DNA of 64,000 nucleotides from Streptomyces sp. NBC_01264. Lineage in GTDB: Bacteria; Actinomycetota; Actinomycetes; Streptomycetales; Streptomycetaceae. Made by a program: the position numbers and the translations under genes. Shown one piece after another: positions 9,013 through 15,814 of the stretch. The stretch is taken from contig NZ_JAPEOX010000001.1 of the NCBI RefSeq assembly GCF_026340675.1, forward strand, positions 3,348,001-3,412,000, read 5' to 3'. Under the pieces are notes generated by a model, which searched no databases, was not told the origin of the DNA, and worked only from the letters and a program-made list of their open reading frames with translations. The first letter of the stretch is position 1, and each line of letters opens with the position of its first letter.

Positions 9013-9276
9013 ATGAGCACTCCCACCCCGAAGATCCCGCGCCCCGCAGGTGTCCTGCTCCTCAAGTCGGCTGGTGGTGGACGTGGCTCCTCCAGCGGTG
9101 CCACCGATGCCAGCGTTTTCGCGATCTTCCCCAACGGGCTCATCCGACGTGCCACGAAGGCCGAGCTCACCCGCTGGGACGACGTCACCATCGACTACAC
9201 CGTCCCCCTCGGCCAGCAGTACGACGGGGAGTGGCTCGATGTCGCGACCGTCGACAACGCGATCCGAAAGGCCTGA
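9013..9276 (+). CDS. small conserved phage protein of the lysis module
   Basis: An 87-residue protein beginning at ATG 9013, two bases after the endolysin stop. It has no membrane segment or cysteines. The sequence reads as a small beta-rich domain, with VFAIFPNGLIRRATKAELTRW and a Tyr/Asp-rich end. I do not recognise the family. Tight spacing with the endolysin and the following membrane protein places it in the lysis operon. Confidence 0.6.
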   Translation: MSTPTPKIPRPAGVLLLKSAGGGRGSSSGATDASVFAIFPNGLIRRATKAELTRWDDVTIDYTVPLGQQYDGEWLDVATVDNAIRKA

Positions 9277-9278
9277 CC

Positions 9279-9599
9279 ATGACCGTTACCCTTGACCGCG
9301 CCTACTGGCTCGGCCTCCTCGTCTCCGTGATCCTGCCGGTCCTCGTCGGCCTGGTCACCACCCGCGTCACCTCGGCCGGGACCAAGGCGGTCCTGCTGCT
9401 GGCGCTGTCCACGGCCAACGGCCTGGTCGTCGAGATAGCCAACCCGGGCCCCGGCTTCGACCTCGGCACCGCCGCTGTTCTCGCCGCCGTCTCCTTCGGG
9501 ACTGGCGTCCTCGCCCACTTCGGGTTCTGGAAGCCGGCCGGCGTCAGCGGCAAGATGCAGGACAGCCTGGTTACGGCCGGCTCGCCCCGGAGCGTCTAG
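9279..9599 (+). CDS. putative holin, two membrane segments
   Basis: A 106-residue protein starting at ATG 9279, two bases after the previous stop. Residues about 9-27 (LGLLVSVILPVLVGLVTTR) and 38-52 plus 66-85 are hydrophobic, giving two or three membrane passes with a short charged C-terminus. Size, topology and location one gene after the endolysin fit an actinophage holin that permeabilises the membrane at lysis. No sequence family could be confirmed, and the next gene is a competing candidate. Confidence 0.65.
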   Translation: MTVTLDRAYWLGLLVSVILPVLVGLVTTRVTSAGTKAVLLLALSTANGLVVEIANPGPGFDLGTAAVLAAVSFGTGVLAHFGFWKPAGVSGKMQDSLVTAGSPRSV

Positions 9600-10039
9600 T
9601 GATCTGCCGTGCGGTCCGGTGGCTGCGCAAGCTGCTGGGCCGCCGCGGCCCATTCCTCATCCTGCTGGGCATTGGCATGACGAACCTGGGGATCAGCTTC
9701 ATCGCCGATCCACCCAGCACCCAAGGGCTGTGGCTGCTCACCCGGTGGTGCCCCATAGAGTCCTGGGCCTGGCTCTGGATCGGCGCCGGCTTCGTCACCA
9801 CATTCAGCGCCTTCCTGAAGATCGGCCGCGACTGGGCGGGATTCGCCGCCGCTCTCGTCCCCCCAGCTGTCTGGGCGATCGCATACTTCGCCGCAGTCAT
9901 CACCGGCGACTACTCACGCGGCGGCTACGTCGCTACCTGGTACCTCACTTCCCATGTGGGGGTGATTCTGTGGGCCTCGACGGTGCCCGAGTACTCGGTA
10001 CCCGCTCTCCGCGCGGCCCGGAAAGCTGAGGGCGGATGA
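9599..10039 (+). CDS. membrane protein of the lysis module
   Basis: A 146-residue protein starting at GTG 9599, which shares its first base with the preceding TAG. The N-terminus is Arg/Lys-rich (MICRAVRWLRKLLGRR), followed by about four hydrophobic helices between residues 17 and 125, including GPFLILLGIGMTNLGISF and FAAALVPPAVWAIAYFAAV. It could be a second holin, an antiholin or an accessory membrane protein. Coupled translation with both neighbours suggests joint action in lysis. Confidence 0.6.
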   Translation: MICRAVRWLRKLLGRRGPFLILLGIGMTNLGISFIADPPSTQGLWLLTRWCPIESWAWLWIGAGFVTTFSAFLKIGRDWAGFAAALVPPAVWAIAYFAAVITGDYSRGGYVATWYLTSHVGVILWASTVPEYSVPALRAARKAEGG

Positions 10040-10419
10040 ACATTGGGGAGTGGGCGGCCGTGGCCACGGCGGGCGGCAGCATCCTTGGCGGCGGCGGCTG
10101 GTTCGTATCCCGTGCCACTGTTCGTGCGGCACAGGTGACAGCGGACGCGCAGCGCGCCATCGGCCGAGCCAACGAGGCGGCGGCCCGCGCAACCGCCGCA
10201 CCAGCCCAGCAGGAAGCCAGCCTCGCAATCCTGCAGGCATCCGTGCAGAGGGTCGACGAGGAGAACGGCTCCTTGCGCGGAAGGGTCTACCGGCTTGAGG
10301 TCCTCGTCCGGTCGTTCTCCACCTACGTAGGCAGACTGACTGCCCAGATGCGCGCGGCCGGACTCGAGCCGCCGGCGCCACCGGATGCGGTTGACGAGTA
10401 CAACCGAACTGGAGTCTGA
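10036..10419 (+). CDS. membrane-anchored coiled-coil phage protein
   Basis: A 127-residue protein with an ATGA overlap to the gene before it. An N-terminal hydrophobic segment (residues 4-25, Gly/Ala-rich) is followed by a long helical, Ala/Arg/Glu-rich coiled coil (residues 28-112) and a Pro-rich tail. Such one-pass coiled-coil proteins end many actinophage lysis cassettes and may act like spanins or holin partners; this is inference from topology and place. The terminator at 10423 directly follows. Confidence 0.6.
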   Translation: MNIGEWAAVATAGGSILGGGGWFVSRATVRAAQVTADAQRAIGRANEAAARATAAPAQQEASLAILQASVQRVDEENGSLRGRVYRLEVLVRSFSTYVGRLTAQMRAAGLEPPAPPDAVDEYNRTGV

Positions 10420-10422
10420 CCG

Positions 10423-10452
10423 CCCCCACCGCCGCCGCGGTGGGGGCCTTTT
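10423..10452 (+). terminator. strong intrinsic terminator ending the late operon
   Basis: A perfect 10-bp stem (CCCCCACCGC at 10423-10432 pairing with GCGGTGGGGG at 10437-10446) with a four-base loop is followed by CCTTTT. It begins 3 bp after the last lysis-module stop codon, so it should end the structural and lysis transcript. Confidence 0.9.
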
Positions 10453-10511
10453 GCTATGCCCGGCGCAGGAGTTGAACCCAGATAAGATGCCATATCGGCG
10501 CCCATTTTTGG

Positions 10512-10517
10512 TACAAT
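10512..10517 (+). promoter_or_regulatory. -10 element TACAAT, likely leaderless promoter
   Basis: TACAAT lies 5 bp before ATG 10523, so transcription would begin at or next to the start codon. No ribosome-binding site is present before that ATG. A clear -35 box was not found. It probably drives the short operon that includes the integrase. Confidence 0.5.
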
Positions 10518-10522
10518 TGAGC

Positions 10523-10915
10523 ATGTCTCAGGAACTGTCCCTTGAGGACATCCGCCGGGAACTTCACCGCCTCGTGTCGATAGCCGACAGCGCTGAACGC
10601 CCGAAGCCGACGCGCATCAACGGCCCCGACCACGCATGGCCGGGCCACGAGTGGGACCTGCGGGAGACGCAGACACCCCACGGAACCAAGAAGAACGTGT
10701 GGGTGGTCCGCACCGCTGACGAACAGGACACCGCCGACGGGCTGGTGTACGTCTCCACCCCAGAGTCCATGTACCCCGGGATCGACTTCGTCCCGCTGTA
10801 CGCCTCCGATGCCCGGCGCATCGCCATGGCACTGCTCGCCGCCGCCGACCGCGCGGACCACCAAGCCTTCGGGGTGACCCGCCTCGAAGACCACCGGAAG
10901 GGGAAGACGGCGTGA
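10523..10915 (+). CDS. hypothetical prophage protein
   Basis: A 130-residue soluble protein starting at ATG 10523. The start is set by the TACAAT element just upstream, which predicts a leaderless mRNA. The first 25 residues are helical and acidic ([17 protein letters not shown]). The rest is mixed, with [17 protein letters not shown] and [20 protein letters not shown] do not recognise the family. Its stop overlaps the next gene by 4 bp, forming a unit with the coiled-coil protein and integrase. Confidence 0.6.
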   Translation: MSQELSLEDIRRELHRLVSIADSAERPKPTRINGPDHAWPGHEWDLRETQTPHGTKKNVWVVRTADEQDTADGLVYVSTPESMYPGIDFVPLYASDARRIAMALLAAADRADHQAFGVTRLEDHRKGKTA

Positions 10916-11325
10916 CCGACCGCCTCGAACGTCGCCAGCGTTACGCCGAAGCGCTTGCGGGACACGCCGGATCCAAGGCCTTCTTCGCAGACGGCCACGA
11001 GTGGAACCACGCGCGCTCCGCCTGGTTCGCGCACGCCGACGTCGCCATCCGGGAGGCTGATCTGGAACTGCGCGCCCAACAGGAGCGGCAGATAGAGCAG
11101 TCGACCGAGCTGTTGCACAAGCTCGCCGACGTTCAACTTGAGAACGACCAGCTCCGCGAGAAGCTGCGGAAGGCGGAGCGTGCGGCCAACCTGCTCGCTG
11201 CGGACCACCGTGCGGTCGAGCGAGTGCATCGCAGGCTCGACGCCTGGGAGCAGCGACTCCCGGCGAACGTGTCGAAGGCAACCGTCATCGACGTCCTGCG
11301 TCAGGACTTGGACGAGGCGGCATGA
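10912..11325 (+). CDS. hypothetical coiled-coil prophage protein
   Basis: A 137-residue protein starting at GTG 10912 (GTGA overlap). Residues about 45-110 are rich in Glu, Gln, Leu and Arg with heptad spacing ([39 protein letters not shown]), which predicts a coiled coil. No enzyme motif is visible. It overlaps the integrase start by 4 bp, so it may be co-translated with it. Confidence 0.6.
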   Translation: MTDRLERRQRYAEALAGHAGSKAFFADGHEWNHARSAWFAHADVAIREADLELRAQQERQIEQSTELLHKLADVQLENDQLREKLRKAERAANLLAADHRAVERVHRRLDAWEQRLPANVSKATVIDVLRQDLDEAA

Positions 11326-12338
11326 CCGACCTCGTCCCGCTCCAGCCGAGCGCCGCTCCGGCCGTCTACGACCCGGCGACCCTCGCCGTCCTCGCCGCCA
11401 TGGAACAAGCCGCCGAGGAACACCTCGATGCCATCCGACCCCACAACACCAAGCGCGGGTACGAGAACGACTGGAACCTGTGGGCCGAGTTCCATGGCTG
11501 GCTCGCTGAACGCACCGGCCACCCGTTGGCGCTCACCGATGTCACCAAGGGGACACTCGTTGGGTTCGTCATCTGGCTCGACACCGTGAAGATCGCAGCA
11601 CCCGCCAGCATCGACCGGCGGATCACCGGAGTTACGGTCACCGCGCGGTCCCTCGGCGTCGAAGTCTCCAAGGACGCGACGGTCGCCGCCCGCAAGGCCT
11701 TGAAGCCCCTCAAGCTCGACCCCGACCGCATCGCCCGCGGCCGAGGCAAGGCCCCCGCCGCCACACCCGCCCAGCTCCGGCAGATGTACGCCGCCGCGCC
11801 AGCAGGCCTCGCCGGACTTCGCGACCGAGCGCTCTGGCTCATGGCCTTCGGGATCGCCGGCCGATCCGCCGAAGTCTCCGCGCTCCGCGTGGACGGCATC
11901 CAGCTCGTCAGCGAAGGCCTCGACGTCCACGTCCCCTCCGTCAAGCAGCGACCGCCCCGGGACGTCGTCGTCGCCTACGGCAAGAACCCCGACACCTGCC
12001 CCGTCCGCGCCTGGCTCACCTGGAAAGCTGCGGCCGGACTCGCCAGCGGCCCAGCATTCCGGCCCGTGAGCGTCCACGGACACCTCGGCGACGACGGGCT
12101 CACCGCGTCCGGCTGCCAAGAGATCATCTCCCGCAGCGCCGAACGGGCAGGCGTCGCGGTCCGTCTCACCGGCCACTCGATGCGGGCCGGGTTTATCACC
12201 ACCTCCCGCAAGGCCGGGAAGCGCGAGGAGAAGATCCGCGCCCAGTCCGGGCACGCCGCCAACAGCCCCGTGTTCTGGGGGTACATCCAGGAAGCCGACC
12301 GCTGGGTCGACGCCGCATCCGATGACATCGGCCTGTAG
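11322..12338 (+). CDS. int: tyrosine recombinase (phage integrase)
   Basis: A 338-residue integrase/excisionase that should recombine the prophage with its chromosomal attachment site. It starts at ATG 11322 in an ATGA overlap. Residues 30-130 form the SAM-like core-binding domain. The catalytic domain (about 148-338) has R181 ([10 protein letters not shown]), K208, H285 and R288 (TGHSMRAGF), H311 (QSGHAANS) and nucleophile Y321 (FWGYI). The set is complete, so it is probably active. It lies in the lysogeny part of the element and about 6 kb from tRNA-Val, the proposed right attachment site. Confidence 0.93.
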   Translation: MTDLVPLQPSAAPAVYDPATLAVLAAMEQAAEEHLDAIRPHNTKRGYENDWNLWAEFHGWLAERTGHPLALTDVTKGTLVGFVIWLDTVKIAAPASIDRRITGVTVTARSLGVEVSKDATVAARKALKPLKLDPDRIARGRGKAPAATPAQLRQMYAAAPAGLAGLRDRALWLMAFGIAGRSAEVSALRVDGIQLVSEGLDVHVPSVKQRPPRDVVVAYGKNPDTCPVRAWLTWKAAAGLASGPAFRPVSVHGHLGDDGLTASGCQEIISRSAERAGVAVRLTGHSMRAGFITTSRKAGKREEKIRAQSGHAANSPVFWGYIQEADRWVDAASDDIGL

Positions 12339-12346
12339 GGGGAGTC

Positions 12347-12580
12347 GTGAGCACGGCCCGAGAGAACCTGTACGAAATGGCCACGGTCGCCTTCAAAGAG
12401 ACCGGCGTACCGCCCGCTGTCCACGCGGCCGTGACGCTGATGCTCGACATGGTCGAACGCGAGCACGCCTCACACTTGGCTCGAAAGATCCGCAACAGGG
12501 ATGTCGACTACCTCGGCCACTACAACATGGGCTGGCAAGACGCTGCCGATCTGATCGACCCGGACGTGGACCGCGACTGA
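12347..12580 (+). CDS. small hypothetical prophage protein
   Basis: A 77-residue acidic, mainly helical protein. GTG 12347 is 3 bp downstream of GGGGAG, a good ribosome-binding site beginning just after the integrase stop. It contains VHAAVTLMLDMVEREHASHL and ends WQDAADLIDPDVDRD. There are no cysteines or membrane segments. The position just after int could suit an excision or regulatory factor, but nothing in the sequence shows DNA binding. Confidence 0.55.
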   Translation: MSTARENLYEMATVAFKETGVPPAVHAAVTLMLDMVEREHASHLARKIRNRDVDYLGHYNMGWQDAADLIDPDVDRD

Positions 12581-12660
12581 CCAGCAAGTAAGGGAACGTT
12601 ATGCGCTCCCGGAGTTACGTCGTCTGTCCTCAGTGAAGACCGCTCACCGAGGAGGATGCG

Positions 12661-12837
12661 ATGGAGTGCACGTTCTGCGGGATGCCGCTGAAGGGCAGCG
12701 ACCCGGGCCTGGTGTGGAGTGCTGGCGAGAATCGGGAGCCGTTCTGTGGCCTGGAGTGTGAGCGGGCGGAGGCCGCGGCCTGGCTGCTGGCCCACGTCGG
12801 CAACCGGCGCCGCAAGCTCCGGCCGACCAACCGCTGA
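12661..12837 (+). CDS. 58-residue Cys-rich (zinc-finger-like) protein
   Basis: A short gene starting at ATG 12661 with GAGGAGG at 12649-12655, a near-ideal ribosome-binding site. It encodes 58 residues with CTFCG at the N-terminus and FCGLECERAEAA in the middle, that is C-x2-C and C-x3-C pairs, followed by a helix and a basic tail (RRRKLRP). The arrangement suggests one zinc-binding site like MYM/TRASH-type fingers. It is easily missed because of its length. The function is unknown; small zinc proteins in prophages often act in regulation. Confidence 0.65.
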   Translation: MECTFCGMPLKGSDPGLVWSAGENREPFCGLECERAEAAAWLLAHVGNRRRKLRPTNR

Positions 12838-12976
12838 CCGTTGTCGGCGCCGCGTGCCACACTGGGTGCAGCAGCTGACCCGGTCGCATGGCCGGTGTAG
12901 GCCGCTTCCGCGGACGCTCGTCTGCTGCGGGAAACCGTGGCACCCGGTTCAGCCGGCTGAAGCCGGGCGACGCCTC
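12838..12976 (+). other. intergenic segment, possibly structured RNA
   Basis: No convincing coding frame is visible. It contains several short inverted repeats (for example CCGGTT with AACCGG-like partners around 12950-12970) and ends in the terminator at 12977-13004. It may be the 3' end of the preceding transcript or a small RNA. Comparison with known cobalamin-type leader motifs was not convincing. Confidence 0.25.
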
Positions 12977-13004
12977 AGCCCTCACCTTCGGGTGGGGGCT
13001 TTCT
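12977..13004 (+). terminator. intrinsic terminator
   Basis: AGCCCTCACC (12977-12986) pairs with GGTGGGGGCT (12991-13000), with one mismatch, around a stable TTCG tetraloop. TTTCT follows. It ends the integrase-side transcript or a small RNA read from 12838. Confidence 0.75.
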
Positions 13005-13184
13005 CGTGTTCAGTCTGACGCAGGGCCAGGTACGCCATTCGGCCGAGCGTGAGAGGGGCGTGCGGCGGAGGAGAAACGCCCCCGCGCGCCCCCTGGTTGG
13101 AGCAGCGTCCCGTGGATCACCGGGAGTAGCGTTTAGGCCATCCGTGGATGCATATGCCGACGCGGATGCCCCGACAATAGATGA

Positions 13185-13214
13185 GCCCCCGCGCGGATTG
13201 AGGCCGCCGGGGGC
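13185..13214 (+). promoter_or_regulatory. leader hairpin upstream of antirepressor
   Basis: GCCCCCG at 13185-13191 pairs with CGGGGGC at 13208-13214. A possible -10 (GACAAT) lies near 13172, so the hairpin would be in the 5' leader of the antirepressor mRNA, 9 bp before its AAGGAG ribosome-binding site. It could affect translation. The rest of 13005-13184 shows no gene; a further short palindrome (ATCCGTGGAT) lies near 13139. Confidence 0.35.
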
Positions 13215-13234
13215 AGGGATCCAAGGAGAACCCC

Positions 13235-14050
13235 TTGAACCAAGGCCACCTTAGCCTGCCCGACGGCGGCGGAGCGAGTGGATCGAGCCCCTTCGACAAG
13301 ATCATGCACGTCGACATCAACGGCGAGGAACGTTGGTCCGCCCGCGACCTGCAGCAGCTCATGGGGTACGCAAGCTGGCAGGACTTCGACAAGGTCGTCG
13401 TCCGGGCCCGTGACGGGCTCGACACGACGGAGGTCAATTCGCTTGATCACTTTATGGGTGCCCATAAAGTGATCAAGGGCGGTCGCTGGGGAAACCAGCA
13501 GGCCGCGGACTACCGACTCACCCGGCTCGGCGCGTACCAAGTCGCCCTCGCCGGCGACAGCCGCAAGCCGGAAGTCGCTGCAGCCAAGCTGTACTTCGCC
13601 GTGCAGACCCGCAGGGCCGAAGTCGCCCAGGCCGCAGTGCCGGACATCTCCACCTCGCGCGGCGTCCTCGAGATGGCCTCCATCCTCCACGAGACCGCCC
13701 TCAAGCTGGTGAAGACCGAGCTCGAGCTGGAGCAGGCCAAGCCGAAGGTCGAGGCCTTCGAGCACTGGCAGGACGAGAAGGACAACGTCCGCCTCCGTCA
13801 GGTCGCCAAGGAGATCGGCGTCAAGGAGAGCGAGCTGCGGGAGCGGCTCATCGAGGACCACTACGTGTTCGCCTACCCGCACCCGGAAGACCAGCGCCGC
13901 ATGCAGTACGACGTGTACGCCGACCGCAACAGCGGCCGGTTCGCCTTCGTTCGGGAGAGCCTCCCCAACGGCAGCTGGACCCGGACCCTGCTGCTGACCC
14001 CGAAGGGCGCTGAGTGGGTGCGGCAGCGATACGGAAGCGCCGCCGCCTGA
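13235..14050 (+). CDS. phage antirepressor (BRO/DinD-like N-terminus, KilAC-like C-terminus)
   Basis: A 271-residue DNA-binding regulator of the lysis/lysogeny decision. The start is TTG 13235, six bases after AAGGAG; no better ATG exists. Residues about 20-125 match BRO-N/DinD-type domains: FDKIMHVDINGEERWSARDL, WQDFDKVVVRA, DYRLTRLGAYQVALAGDSRKP, KLYFAVQTRRAE. A helical linker follows (140-190). The C-terminus (190-271) fits KilAC: LRQVAKEIGVKESELRERL and VRESLPNGSW. The loop between the N-terminal motifs is encoded by a low-GC 36-bp palindrome (13442-13477). It lies alone between two terminators. Confidence 0.85.
   Translation: MNQGHLSLPDGGGASGSSPFDKIMHVDINGEERWSARDLQQLMGYASWQDFDKVVVRARDGLDTTEVNSLDHFMGAHKVIKGGRWGNQQAADYRLTRLGAYQVALAGDSRKPEVAAAKLYFAVQTRRAEVAQAAVPDISTSRGVLEMASILHETALKLVKTELELEQAKPKVEAFEHWQDEKDNVRLRQVAKEIGVKESELRERLIEDHYVFAYPHPEDQRRMQYDVYADRNSGRFAFVRESLPNGSWTRTLLLTPKGAEWVRQRYGSAAA
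13442..13477. repeat. 36-bp palindrome inside the antirepressor gene
   Basis: The arm CTTGATCACTTTATGGG (13442-13458) and its exact reverse complement (13461-13477) flank a two-base TG centre. The segment is about 40% GC in DNA near 70% and uses codons rare in this genome (CTT, GAT, TTT, GGT, CAT, AAA). It is in frame and encodes LDHFMGAHKVIK. Confidence 0.95.
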
Positions 14051-14057
14051 ACGACCT

Positions 14058-14098
14058 GACGCCCGTCTCCGCATCCAGCGGGGGCGGGCGTCCTGCTT
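14058..14098 (+). terminator. terminator after the antirepressor gene
   Basis: GACGCCCG (14058-14065) pairs with CGGGCGTC (14085-14092), followed by CTGCTTTC. It starts 8 bp past the antirepressor stop. The loop is long but GC-rich inner pairing is possible. Confidence 0.6.
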
Positions 14099-14108
14099 TC
14101 CGCCGGTG

Positions 14109-14184
14109 GGGGTCGGGTGGGACTCGAACCCACTTGGGATTGATGTCATCTCCCCGTATCAACCTGACGCCACGGGAGCGACCC
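14109..14184 (-). tRNA. tRNA-like element (degenerate, CAT-like anticodon position)
   Basis: Read on the minus strand, this 76-nt element has a perfect T-arm (GTGGG-TTCGAGT-CCCAC), a six-of-seven acceptor stem (GGGTCGC with CCGACCC) and a 4-bp D-stem. The D-loop is 14 nt, the variable loop only 2 nt, the anticodon stem has a mismatch, and the loop GACATCA lacks U33. The anticodon position reads CAT. It is therefore more likely a phage tRNA pseudogene or tRNA mimic than a working tRNA-Met. It could also be a former attachment-site remnant. Confidence 0.4.
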
Positions 14185-14630
14185 GCAGCCCGACCGTCAG
14201 CCAGCGTACCGCCCCGCTGTCAGTACCCCCTGGCACAATCGGACCATCACATCGGCTCTAGTACGCGGGGATGCTGCTGGACCGACCTCCGCCCCACCGG
14301 ATCAGCGCCCGGTGGGGCGGAGTGCTGTCTACGCCGATCACCGTCCACCATCCGGCCGCCACCCCATAGACCAGCGGACCGTCCCGCCCAGGAGCCCACC
14401 ACCAGGCGCGATCCCTGCATATGGTGATCGGGCTGGCCGGGGGACCCTCGAAGCGCTCGGCCAGCGCCCACTCTTGCCGGCGGCTACGCCTGAGGCCGCC
14501 GGGTACGACCTGCGGCACGCCCGCCCCCACGCGCGTGACCGCAGAAGCGGCGGCTGGGCCCTTCGGCGAGGTACCCCAGCCGCCGCCCCGCCTAGAACGG
14601 CGGCCCTGGCCCCGGTGGGGCGGAGTGCTG
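14185..14630. other. non-coding stretch with hairpins and a 22-bp direct repeat
   Basis: I see no supported gene here. It holds a perfect 12-bp inverted repeat (14289-14300 with 14309-14320), a second strong hairpin (14547-14558 with 14575-14586), and the first copy of a 22-bp direct repeat starting CCCGGTGGGGCGG. That copy is at 14308-14329, and the second, at 14611-14632, overlaps the stop of the next leftward gene. Confidence 0.6.
14547..14586 (-). terminator. hairpin downstream of the leftward gene pair
   Basis: GCGGCGGCTGGG (14547-14558) pairs perfectly with CCCAGCCGCCGC (14575-14586) across a 16-base loop. It lies 45 bp past the stop of the gene at 14631-14918, so it could end that transcript. 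There is no T-run, which is common for Streptomyces terminators. Confidence 0.5.
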
Positions 14631-14918
14631 TCAGCCCTCAGTCGGCTCCGGATGGCGAACGGCTTTCTTGACCTCCGCCTCCAGCTTCCCCCGGTCCTGG
14701 CTGGTCGCCGCGGCGTGGTCGGTCACGGCCTGCTGGGCTTCGGCGCCCCGCTGCCGCCACACCTCAAGCGCCTCATCCCACGCCGCGTGCTGCTCCTCGG
14801 TCCAGCCGACCTCCTGGGTCGGCCTGCCGTACTCCTCCGACAAGGCCTTGAGCTGGGCGTGCGCCTCGTCCGCGGCCCTCTGCAGGGCCAACAGGTCATC
14901 GTTCAGTTCGATTGCCAC
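14631..14918 (-). CDS. hypothetical helical protein, 95 residues
   Basis: A leftward gene starting at ATG 14918. The product is acidic, Ala/Glu-rich and almost fully helical, for example LLALQRAADEAHAQLKALSE and WTEEQHAAWDEALEVWRQRG. This pattern predicts a two-helix coiled coil. It is not a known enzyme. It is the second gene of a leftward pair, 9 bp after the 54-residue gene. Similar small proteins occur near integrated elements of Streptomyces. Confidence 0.6.
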   Translation of the reverse strand: MAIELNDDLLALQRAADEAHAQLKALSEEYGRPTQEVGWTEEQHAAWDEALEVWRQRGAEAQQAVTDHAAATSQDRGKLEAEVKKAVRHPEPTEG

Positions 14919-14927
14919 GGCCGGATC

Positions 14928-15092
14928 TTAGGCGGCAGGTCTGACGGTCGCACGGATCGCCGCGGACCACTCCTCAAGGAGCTCCTCATACCGCGGCGAG
15001 GCCGCCCCGCCCGCAGCGACAAGCGCCCGGATCTCCGCGTTGATCTCCGCGAGAGGGCGCACAGGGCCACGGTCGGGCGGGGTGGGGGACAT
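14928..15092 (-). CDS. hypothetical 54-residue protein
   Basis: A small leftward gene starting at ATG 15092 (MSPTPPDRGPVRPLAEINAE). The C-terminal two thirds are helical with EIRALVAAGG and RYEELLEEWSAAI. There is no cysteine cluster or membrane segment. It shares a promoter region with the divergent HAD gene (15152) and lies 9 bp upstream of the 95-residue gene. The start could also be placed further upstream at 15125. The function is unknown. Confidence 0.5.
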   Translation of the reverse strand: MSPTPPDRGPVRPLAEINAEIRALVAAGGAASPRYEELLEEWSAAIRATVRPAA

Positions 15093-15151
15093 GTCGCACA
15101 GGATATCGGGCCCCACCCACAGCACGGCTACGCCTCTCGTAGGGTGAACCC

Positions 15152-15814
15152 ATGATTCGAGCTGTTGTCTTTGACGTCGGCGAATGCCTCGTTGACGAGA
15201 CCCGCGAGTACGGCACTTGGGCCGACTGGCTAGACGTTCCGCGCCACACCTTCGCCGCGATGTTCGGCGCCGTCATCGCCCAGGGCCGCGACTACCGCGA
15301 GACCTTCCGGGAGTTCCAGCCCGGCTTCGACCTCACCACCGAGCGGGCGGCGCGAGCGGCGGCCGGGAAGCCGGAGCACTTCGACGAGTCCGACCTCTAT
15401 CCGGACGTCCGCCCTGCGCTGGCGAAGCTCCGCGCCGACGGACTGTGGCTCGGCATCGCTGGCAACCAGACCGTTCGTGCCGGCGGCATCCTCCGCAGTC
15501 TCTTCACCGAGGACGTCGACCTCATCGGCACTTCCGACGACTGGGGGGCAAGCAAGCCGGACGTCGAGTTCTTCGAGCGGGTCGCCGCAGTCGTGCCGTT
15601 CGCCCCGGAGGAGATCCTGTACGTGGGCGACCGGATGGACAACGACATCCGCCCGGCCGCCACGTTCGGCATGCCCACGGCCCTCATCCACCGGGGACCG
15701 TGGGCCAACATCCAATGGCACCAAGGAGACACCCAGGCTCTCCCGACGATGCTGGTCGAGAGCCTGCTTGAGCTCCCCGAGAGGATCGCGGACTTCAATT
15801 CGCGAGAGCGCTGA
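15152..15814 (+). CDS. HAD-family hydrolase
   Basis: A 220-residue haloacid-dehalogenase-type phosphatase. Motif I is VVFDVGECLVDE (nucleophile D8; the usual second Asp is replaced by Gly-Glu, as in FDVGET-type HADs). A cap region follows (residues 25-85). Motif III Lys lies in GASKPDVEFFE, and motif IV is YVGDRMDNDI. The substrate cannot be told. GAACCC-ATG gives only a weak ribosome-binding site. Its 3' end overlaps the convergent XRE regulator by 20 bp, an arrangement that suggests the two travel together. Confidence 0.82.
   Translation: MIRAVVFDVGECLVDETREYGTWADWLDVPRHTFAAMFGAVIAQGRDYRETFREFQPGFDLTTERAARAAAGKPEHFDESDLYPDVRPALAKLRADGLWLGIAGNQTVRAGGILRSLFTEDVDLIGTSDDWGASKPDVEFFERVAAVVPFAPEEILYVGDRMDNDIRPAATFGMPTALIHRGPWANIQWHQGDTQALPTMLVESLLELPERIADFNSRER

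Noticed and set aside
12838..12976. Cobalamin or other riboswitch upstream of the 12,977 terminator
   Set aside because: Some GC-rich words look similar, but the conserved core boxes could not be matched and no metabolic gene follows.
14109..14184. Functional tRNA-Met
   Set aside because: Missing U33, a 2-nt variable loop, a 14-nt D-loop and a mismatched anticodon stem make normal decoding unlikely; kept only as a tRNA-like element.
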